DNA from: Cyclobacteriaceae bacterium
GTDB lineage: Bacteria > Bacteroidota > Bacteroidia > Cytophagales > Cyclobacteriaceae
DNA: 5,054 bases
Reading direction: 5' to 3'
NCBI GenBank assembly: GCA_019751475.1
Contig: JAIENH010000734.1
Span: 1-5,054, forward strand
The notes under the pieces are model-generated. The model was not told where the DNA came from. It saw nothing but the letters and a program-made list of their open reading frames with translations, and did not search any database. This document shows, one piece after another, positions 1-5,054 of this stretch. Within the stretch, counting starts at the first letter, position 1, and the number at the start of each line of letters is the position of its first letter. Made by a program: the position numbers and the translations under genes.

Positions 1-1
1 G

Positions 2-172
2 GAGAACAATATCAGCAATGGAGACATTGGCATTGCAGCCGGTATTAACAACGGTATTCTATATTTACTCTTTGCCCCTTATTTAGCCATTGCTGTAATT
101 GGATACCTTTGGTATCGCACAAGCAAATTCAATGAGCACAATAACTTCACGAAGCGCGCTACTGTCCGGTAA
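2..172 (+). CDS. Small single-span membrane protein, 3' end only
   Basis: An open frame enters from the left edge and runs for 56 codons to a TAA at 170-172; the start lies outside the window. The visible part has a polar, Asn/Gly-rich stretch (ENNISNGDIGIAAGINNG), then one hydrophobic segment of about 20 residues (ILYLLFAPYLAIAVIGYLWY), then a short basic tail ending KRATVR. This suggests a single C-terminal membrane anchor with the tail in the cytoplasm. I do not recognise the family with certainty. Small proteins of this shape occur in Bacteroidota cytochrome c oxidase and copper-assembly gene groups, and a DUF983 gene follows here as in some oxidase loci, so an oxidase-associated role is possible but is only inference. 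Its last 41 bases overlap the next gene in another frame, which favours joint transcription and perhaps translational coupling. That it is coding rests on the uninterrupted frame, the well-formed membrane segment and the context. Confidence 0.6.
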   Translation, partial: ENNISNGDIGIAAGINNGILYLLFAPYLAIAVIGYLWYRTSKFNEHNNFTKRATVR

Positions 173-512
173 GTGTCCTGCTTGTCGCGAGGGCAATATT
201 TTCAAGTATCCGTTTAAGAGGCTGTCGCATTTTGCAGAGATGAACGCTGAGTGCCCACACTGCGGTGCAGGGTTTGAACCGGAGCCTGGTTTTTATTTTG
301 GGGCCATGTATATCACGTTTGCGATAAATGTGGTTTTACTCTCGGTAGTCGGCTTCCTGATTTACTATTTTATCGACCTGCCCGAGGCCGCCTACTTGAC
401 GTTGATTGCGCTGCTGGCTGTGCTGTTCACACCTGCTTCCTTTCGCTTTTCGCGGGTACTTTGGCTCTATTGGTTTGGAGGGCTTTCCTACAAGGGTGAG
501 AACCCTTCGTAA
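132..512 (+). CDS. DUF983 family zinc-ribbon membrane protein
   Basis: The 126-residue product matches the DUF983 pattern. It has a short N-terminus (SALLSGKCPACREGNIF), two CPxC pairs at Cys15/Cys18 and Cys41/Cys44 that would form a small zinc ribbon, the family-like stretch EPEPGFYFGAMYI at 49-61, and two membrane helices at about 57-81 and 86-104. The C-terminal tail is aromatic and basic (RVLWLYWF). The ribbon is probably cytoplasmic. The biochemical role of DUF983 is not established; in alphaproteobacteria such genes often sit in cytochrome c oxidase clusters. I chose the ATG at 132 because it leaves 14 residues before the first Cys, as is usual for the family. An in-frame TTG at 99 would add 11 unconserved residues. 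No start after the upstream stop at 172 could keep the first Cys pair, so overlap with the preceding gene is unavoidable. No Shine-Dalgarno sequence is visible. The kinase gene follows after 26 bases. Confidence 0.85.
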   Translation: MSTITSRSALLSGKCPACREGNIFKYPFKRLSHFAEMNAECPHCGAGFEPEPGFYFGAMYITFAINVVLLSVVGFLIYYFIDLPEAAYLTLIALLAVLFTPASFRFSRVLWLYWFGGLSYKGENPS

Positions 513-538
513 GCGGTTTTTCGGTACTTTCGTAAGTC

Positions 539-3500
539 ATGAAAGTACGCCATTGGCTTTTATTTGCTTTAGCTGTAGCGCTGGTCGCATCCGGCTTATT
601 TGCCAGGCGTTATCAATCACAGCGGTTTTATGAGGGACTCACCTCGGTTATCGAAGCAAATCTTTCAAGTGAACTCAAACGGTTGGAGAAAGAGGCAGAG
701 GGACTTCTTGCAGTTAACCTTGATTTGACTTCACGCGAGTGGGAGACTGCCACCCACTTTTTTGCTCACGCAGATTCTAATGGGCTTATCCGCTGGAACC
801 GGAATGATTTTATTCCTGACCTAGGTTCACTTCCTGCTGTCGGGGAGATAGCATTCTTGCAGAATTCACGTGGTGATTTTTTGATAAAGAAATGGCCGAC
901 AAATAATAATACAATGCTGGTCGGAATGACTACGCTGTCGGATCGCTACGCAATTGTAAATAGCTTTTTGTCACCCCAAGTCAATAAGGAAATATTTCCT
1001 ATTGATGTGCGATTCGTTCAAAAGTCAGATGGATTTGGCTTGCCTGTAAGGTTTGATAATGAGGTAGTATTTCATATTGCTACACCCTTGCCAGAGATCC
1101 GGGAAGGTGCTGTTTCTTTTGCTTTGCTATTGTTGGCACTGATCGCGTTTGTTGCAGCGCTCATACGGTTGGAGGCTTTTCTGCAAACCTCGTATTCGTA
1201 CGATATCTCGCTTTTAGTATTATTTGCCGGACTTTTGGGCCTCCGGTTTTCAATGATTGCTATCAACTGGCCGGCACTTTACTTCCCATCACAAATCTTT
1301 GACCCAAGAGGATTTGCTTCTTCTGCACTCAATGTATCCATTGGAGACCTGTTTCTGAATTCACTGGCTCTCATGGTGGTGGTGCTCTATCTGTTTCGGC
1401 ATTTTGAAAAATTTTCGTTCACGCAGTGGGCTCTTCGGCAATCAGGTCTTTTGCGATGGGCATTGGGTTTAATTTGTTTGCTGGCATGCTTCTATGCGCT
1501 ACTCTTTCCATTTAACTTCATTGAAACGATTTACCATAACTCTTCGCTATCGCTTGAAATCCGGCAGTCGTTGGTTTTTAGTCCTGTTCGGATTTTGGCT
1601 ATTGCATCCGTTTTGCTTGGTTGTATTGCCAGCTTTTTATTTCTGCATGTGTTCTTTTTATTGGCGGGCCATCTGTTCAATAATTCTACAAAATGGTTTT
1701 CGGTAGGGCTTGCCTCCGCTGTAGTGATTTTTTTTCTTCAGTACTTTCTATCCGCGCAAGATCACCGGATAACGTTGATCGTTGGATTGCTATTTTTCTC
1801 GTTCCTGCATCTTACCCGACTCTACAGGGTTGTTTTCCGGTTTTCGTTTCAACTTTTTATATACATCGTTGTGTCGTGGACAATCTTCAGTCTGCAAAAT
1901 GCCCTTAGCACAAAAACCTTTTTCGAGGAGAGACAGGAGCAAAGTCAAATTCGGTTTGCCAGAGAGTTTTTAACAGGCCGCGATATATTGGGTGAGTACT
2001 TGCTCAGCCAGGCGAGAGATAGAATACAATCAGACCAGTTTATCAGGGCAATTATGGCGGGCCCCTTCGTGAATCGATCCGTCATTAGTGATAAAATCAG
2101 ACGGGTACATCTGAGCAGCTATTTTGATAGGTATGAAATTCGGATTTCGACATTTGTTCAATCCACAAGCCAGGACTCACTCCGAAATGAACAATCCGGA
2201 TTATCGCCTACAGGTTATGAAGGAGTGTATTTCTCAGAACCTCAAGGAACAACTGCATTACGCCATTACCGAATGTCAGTGCCAATCGCCAGCCAACGTT
2301 ATGTTGGTAGCATCGAATTGGATCTTACCCTTAAGCGGATTATTCCTGAGAGTGTATATCCGGAGTTGTTGGTTGATAATCGATTTAATCAGGCATATAG
2401 TAATCGCGATTTCAGCTACGCCATTTTCTCAGAAAAATCATTACTAAGCAGCTTTGGTTCTTTTAACTACGACCGCTTTGCAGATCAACTTCAATCGAAA
2501 GAGTTGTTTGAAAGCGGAATTGTATTGTCCTCATACAGTCACATTGCCTCGCTTGATGACCGGTTTATCATGGTCGTTTCCTCCCCTGCGTATTCCTGGT
2601 TTAATGTAGTCAGCGAGTTTTCATTTTGGTTTGTACTTGGGCTGATAGTTGTGTTAGTTGGGCAAAGCTTGTCAGGAGGATGGTCGCTTGTGCAAGGTCG
2701 TTCGCTTAATTATTCTTCCCGCATTCAGCTAGTTGTATTTTTATCATTTCTTTTACCAATATTGGCGGTTAGTATCACTACACTCACACTGATTAACCGG
2801 TCAAATGAAGAATCTATCCAGCGCGATTTTCTGGCCCGGTCATTAGTATTAAGTCAGCAAGTACCAGCCTTTTTTGGTGAAGGCGAAGATCAACTTGTTG
2901 ATGTAGCATCGTTGGAGAAATGGGTAGAAGAGAACGCAAGTGCATCCACGATTGATGTTTCTGTGTATTCGCCTGAGGGCAAGTTGCTGGCTTCGTCACA
3001 GCCTGAGCTTTTTAGCGATCAGCTGGTGTCAACTCAAATCAATCCGGAGGCTTGGCGATCAATTAGTTTACAGTCTGATCGTCAGATAGTTACAAGTGAG
3101 AAAATAGGAGGGTTGCAATACAGTTGTGCTTACTCGGCAGTGCTTCAGCCCGAATCAGGAAAGCTTTTGGCTATTGTGGCATTGCCATTCTTTGAATCAG
3201 CCAGTGTTGTTCAAAAGAGTCAATCGCTTATTCTGGCAAACATCCTGATTGTCTTCGTGATCGTTTTTATTGTGTTTTCATTTTTGTCTTTTTGGGCATC
3301 ACGGAGCCTTACATTTCCGATCAGGTTTATCACTCGTGCCTTGCGACAGACAAGCTTTTCTGGCGATTCCGCACGCCTGGAATGGTCACGAAGCGATGAA
3401 ATTGGAACCGTGGTTAATGAGTATAACCGCATGCTAACGAAAGTAGAGGAAAGTAAAAAGGCGTTGGCGCAGAGTGAAAAGGAAAGTGCCTGGCGTGAAA

Positions 3501-4144
3501 TGGCAAAGCAAGTGGCGCATGAAATAAAAAATCCCCTCACCCCGATGAAGCTTACGCTTCAGCAAATGCAGCAGTCGCTTGAGCAGGGAGAGTTATCAAT
3601 TGAGAAATCACAGAAATCTGTGGATGTATTGCTCAAGCAGGTAAACATACTTAATGATATTGCCTCTTCCTTCAGCACATTGGCATCGATGCCGATGGCA
3701 ACACCCGAACGAACTGATCTGATTAAACTAATTCAGCAAACAGCAACCCTATTTGCAACAAGCGATGGCATCATTACTACACGTTTTCCAAACGGTCCTG
3801 TTGAGGTGACTGTTGATCCAAAATCTTTTAGTCGGGCATTATCAAATCTCATCATCAATGCTCTTCAGGCGAAGCGCGATAATCAAGAGCGAGTAGAAGT
3901 TAGTATAGCGTGTGATGTCTCTTCGGACTCAATTCTTATAACAATCCAGGATAACGGAAAGGGAATACCTCGTAGCGACTACGATCAAATCTTTCAACCT
4001 AAATTCACTACCAAACAAAGCGGTTCAGGCTTGGGCCTTGTCATGGTGAAACAAGTGGTACAGCAGACTGGCGGCTCAGTTTGGTTTGAGAGTGAGGAAG
4101 GAGTGGGTACTGCTTTCTATGTGAAGTTGCAGAAAAAGGTTTAG
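539..4144 (+). CDS. Large multi-pass NtrY-like sensor histidine kinase with HAMP domain
   Basis: A 1201-residue inner-membrane sensor kinase. Predicted order: TM1 at about 5-22; extracytoplasmic region 23-190; eight helices between 191 and 453; extracytoplasmic region about 454-690; TM10 about 691-709; TM11 about 730-752; extracytoplasmic region about 753-895; TM12 about 897-919; HAMP about 920-972 (Pro927, DEIG at 953-956); DHp about 978-1048; ATP-binding domain about 1058-1198. The H-box is AHEIKNPLTPMK with phospho-acceptor His994 (codon 3518-3520) and ExxN (Glu995, Asn998), as in NtrY-type kinases. The N-box (Asn1103, Asn1107), G1 DNGKG (1138-1142), F-box FQPKFTTK (1152-1159) and G2 GSGLGL (1162-1167) are all intact, so it should autophosphorylate. 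Twelve spans put both N-terminus and kinase inside, and the short loops at 286-304 and 426-436 are basic as expected for cytoplasm. No receiver domain or regulator gene is visible, so partner and signal are unknown. Probably co-transcribed with the DUF983 gene. The start is the first ATG before TM1; no Shine-Dalgarno sequence is seen. Confidence 0.93.
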   Translation: MKVRHWLLFALAVALVASGLFARRYQSQRFYEGLTSVIEANLSSELKRLEKEAEGLLAVNLDLTSREWETATHFFAHADSNGLIRWNRNDFIPDLGSLPAVGEIAFLQNSRGDFLIKKWPTNNNTMLVGMTTLSDRYAIVNSFLSPQVNKEIFPIDVRFVQKSDGFGLPVRFDNEVVFHIATPLPEIREGAVSFALLLLALIAFVAALIRLEAFLQTSYSYDISLLVLFAGLLGLRFSMIAINWPALYFPSQIFDPRGFASSALNVSIGDLFLNSLALMVVVLYLFRHFEKFSFTQWALRQSGLLRWALGLICLLACFYALLFPFNFIETIYHNSSLSLEIRQSLVFSPVRILAIASVLLGCIASFLFLHVFFLLAGHLFNNSTKWFSVGLASAVVIFFLQYFLSAQDHRITLIVGLLFFSFLHLTRLYRVVFRFSFQLFIYIVVSWTIFSLQNALSTKTFFEERQEQSQIRFAREFLTGRDILGEYLLSQARDRIQSDQFIRAIMAGPFVNRSVISDKIRRVHLSSYFDRYEIRISTFVQSTSQDSLRNEQSGLSPTGYEGVYFSEPQGTTALRHYRMSVPIASQRYVGSIELDLTLKRIIPESVYPELLVDNRFNQAYSNRDFSYAIFSEKSLLSSFGSFNYDRFADQLQSKELFESGIVLSSYSHIASLDDRFIMVVSSPAYSWFNVVSEFSFWFVLGLIVVLVGQSLSGGWSLVQGRSLNYSSRIQLVVFLSFLLPILAVSITTLTLINRSNEESIQRDFLARSLVLSQQVPAFFGEGEDQLVDVASLEKWVEENASASTIDVSVYSPEGKLLASSQPELFSDQLVSTQINPEAWRSISLQSDRQIVTSEKIGGLQYSCAYSAVLQPESGKLLAIVALPFFESASVVQKSQSLILANILIVFVIVFIVFSFLSFWASRSLTFPIRFITRALRQTSFSGDSARLEWSRSDEIGTVVNEYNRMLTKVEESKKALAQSEKESAWREMAKQVAHEIKNPLTPMKLTLQQMQQSLEQGELSIEKSQKSVDVLLKQVNILNDIASSFSTLASMPMATPERTDLIKLIQQTATLFATSDGIITTRFPNGPVEVTVDPKSFSRALSNLIINALQAKRDNQERVEVSIACDVSSDSILITIQDNGKGIPRSDYDQIFQPKFTTKQSGSGLGLVMVKQVVQQTGGSVWFESEEGVGTAFYVKLQKKV

Positions 4145-4147
4145 AAC

Positions 4148-4900
4148 TTAAAGTCGCTCCTTCAAATTCTGCATGACTTTATTTGAAAAAACGAAGTCAT
4201 CCAATTCTTCTACACCTGAATTCATGATTTCTTTGCTGGAACCTTCCCAGAGTTTATTTCCTTTATACAAGAACATGATTTTTTCCCCGATACCCATCAC
4301 CGAGTTCATGTCATGGGTTACCACAATGGTAGTAATGTCAAATTCATGCGTAATTTCTCTTATCAAATCATCAATCACGATAGATGTTTGCGGATCCAGT
4401 CCGGAGTTAGGCTCATCGCAGAAGAGGTAATTCGGATTATTGACAATTGCCCTGGCAATACCTACGCGCTTCTTCATACCCCCGGATATTTCGGAAGGCA
4501 TTTTTTTATTAACATTTTCCAGGCCCACACGCTTCAAGCAGAAGTTAACCCGCTCCAGTTTTTCAGCAGCTGGCATCTCGGTAAGAATATCGAGCGGAAA
4601 CATCACGTTTTGTTCTACAGTTTTTGAATCAAACAGGGCGCCTCCCTGGAAGAGCATACCGATTTCCCTTCGCACTTCGGCCTTCATTTCTTTGTCGGCT
4701 TCTGTAAAGTTTCGAAGATCATAAAATACGTTGCCGGTATCCGGTTGTATGAGGCCTACGATGCATTTAAGTAAAACGCTTTTACCCGTACCACTGGAAC
4801 CAATGATCAAATTCGTTTTTCCTTTGTCAAACTCTCCGGATATTTCTTGTAGAACGGACTTACCGGCAAATGACTTGGAGATATCTTTTATCTTAATCAT
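4148..4900 (-). CDS. mlaF: MlaF-type ABC transporter ATP-binding protein (phospholipid/MCE transport)
   Basis: A complete 250-residue cytoplasmic ATPase expected to power an MlaE-type permease in moving phospholipid between inner and outer membranes. All ABC motifs are present: Walker A GSSGTGKS (34-41), Q-loop Gln85 in MLFQGGALFDS, signature ISGGMKKR (138-145), Walker B YLFCDEP (158-164, catalytic Glu163), D-loop SGLD (166-169) and H-loop His196 in VVTHDM. The SGGM form of the signature and the FQGGALFDS stretch are typical of the MlaF/Ttg2A/Mkl group rather than of general importers. Length is normal for the family. The start overlaps the permease stop by one base (TAATG), a sign of translational coupling. 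No MCE-domain (MlaD) gene or STAS-domain (MlaB) gene follows, because the convergent kinase gene ends three bases beyond its stop; any MlaD must be upstream or elsewhere. The MlaF name is by family resemblance; the exact substrate is not shown by the sequence. Confidence 0.93.
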   Translation of the reverse strand: MIKIKDISKSFAGKSVLQEISGEFDKGKTNLIIGSSGTGKSVLLKCIVGLIQPDTGNVFYDLRNFTEADKEMKAEVRREIGMLFQGGALFDSKTVEQNVMFPLDILTEMPAAEKLERVNFCLKRVGLENVNKKMPSEISGGMKKRVGIARAIVNNPNYLFCDEPNSGLDPQTSIVIDDLIREITHEFDITTIVVTHDMNSVMGIGEKIMFLYKGNKLWEGSSKEIMNSGVEELDDFVFSNKVMQNLKERL

Positions 4901-5054
4901 TAACGAACGTAGAGAAGTTGGGCTAATAGATAATCGGAAAGCAGGACGGCAATAATGCTGGTAGTTACTGCACCGGTAGTAGCAATTCCTACCTCCAGTG
5001 CACCGCCTTGCGTGTAGTATCCTTTAAAAGATGAGATGGACGAAATCAGAAAAG
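4900..5054 (-). CDS. mlaE: MlaE-type ABC transporter permease, C-terminal 50 residues only
   Basis: A reverse-strand frame enters from the right edge and ends at a TAA (4902-4900) whose last base is the A of the ATPase start codon. The 50 visible residues carry the conserved C-terminal pattern of MlaE/Ttg2B/YrbE permeases: a GYYTQGGALEVG block (residues 11-22 of the fragment), then a TTGAV turn and a final hydrophobic helix (TSIIAVLLSDYLLAQLLY). In this family the glycine-rich block followed by (T/S)T-x-AV precedes the last membrane span. The protein would be the inner-membrane core of the phospholipid transporter driven by the adjacent ATPase. The one-base overlap supports a single permease-ATPase transcript reading leftwards. 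The N-terminal part, promoter and any further operon genes lie beyond the window. Confidence 0.88.
   Translation of the reverse strand, partial: FLISSISSFKGYYTQGGALEVGIATTGAVTTSIIAVLLSDYLLAQLLYVR

Noticed and set aside
99..131. TTG at 99 as the start of the DUF983 gene, adding 11 residues
   Set aside because: The added residues lie within the coding and membrane-tail region of the upstream gene, do not resemble the DUF983 N-terminus, and an ATG at 132 fits the usual distance to the first Cys pair.
525..532. TACTTTCG upstream of the kinase, close to the Bacteroidota -7 element TAnnTTTG
   Set aside because: It differs from the consensus at one of the fixed positions and has no TTTG element at the right distance upstream; it also sits only a few bases before the start codon.
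2124..2447. Forward open frame of 107 codons within the kinase gene in another frame
   Set aside because: It is fully contained in the kinase coding region, has no coherent hydrophobic or domain pattern, and the kinase frame is continuous through it.
3220..3540. Reverse-strand open frame of 106 codons inside the kinase gene
   Set aside because: It lies opposite the highly conserved TM12-HAMP-H-box region, and its translation has no recognisable domain; it is a shadow of the kinase coding sequence.
4161..4187. Inverted repeat TTCAAAT / ATTTGAA near the convergent gene ends, considered as a terminator
   Set aside because: The 7-bp stem is A+T-rich with a 13-base loop and lies inside the ATPase coding sequence. 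The A-run follows it on the forward strand, so neither strand has a U-tract after the stem. It is probably chance.
4173..4955. Several forward open frames of 74-104 codons opposite the ATPase and permease genes
   Set aside because: They overlap each other in different frames and are antisense to a fully conserved ABC ATPase; their translations show no domain features.

Overview
The window looks like chromosomal DNA of a Bacteroidota bacterium, most likely of the Cytophagales type. This is inferred from the A+T-leaning composition, the absence of clear Shine-Dalgarno sequences before any of the starts, and the style of the proteins: a very large multi-pass sensor kinase and a two-gene MlaE/MlaF-type ABC module that ends without an MCE gene. 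No RNA gene, mobile element, CRISPR array or long repeat was found. Coding density is very high.

Layout: (1) 2-172 (+) is the 3' end of a small membrane-protein gene. (2) 132-512 (+) is a DUF983 zinc-ribbon membrane protein whose start lies inside gene 1. (3) 539-4144 (+) is a 1201-residue sensor histidine kinase with about 12 predicted membrane spans, three extracytoplasmic regions, a HAMP domain and an intact NtrY-like kinase core. (4) 4148-4900 (-) is an MlaF-type ABC ATPase. (5) 4900-5054 (-) is the 3' end of the matching MlaE-type permease, overlapping the ATPase gene by one base (TAATG).

The three forward genes are close enough to be co-transcribed. The first two may belong to a cytochrome-oxidase/haem-copper assembly neighbourhood, but that is only an inference from family context. 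The kinase has no response regulator beside it, so its partner must be elsewhere. The two reverse genes form a lipid-transport ABC core (permease plus ATPase) expected to maintain outer-membrane lipid asymmetry. The kinase and ATPase genes converge with only three bases between their stop codons.

The item most worth a second look is the kinase. It reads as a complete two-span HAMP kinase joined to a roughly 710-residue membrane and extracytoplasmic module that I cannot assign to a named family. I see no convincing evidence of a wholly new multi-gene system.
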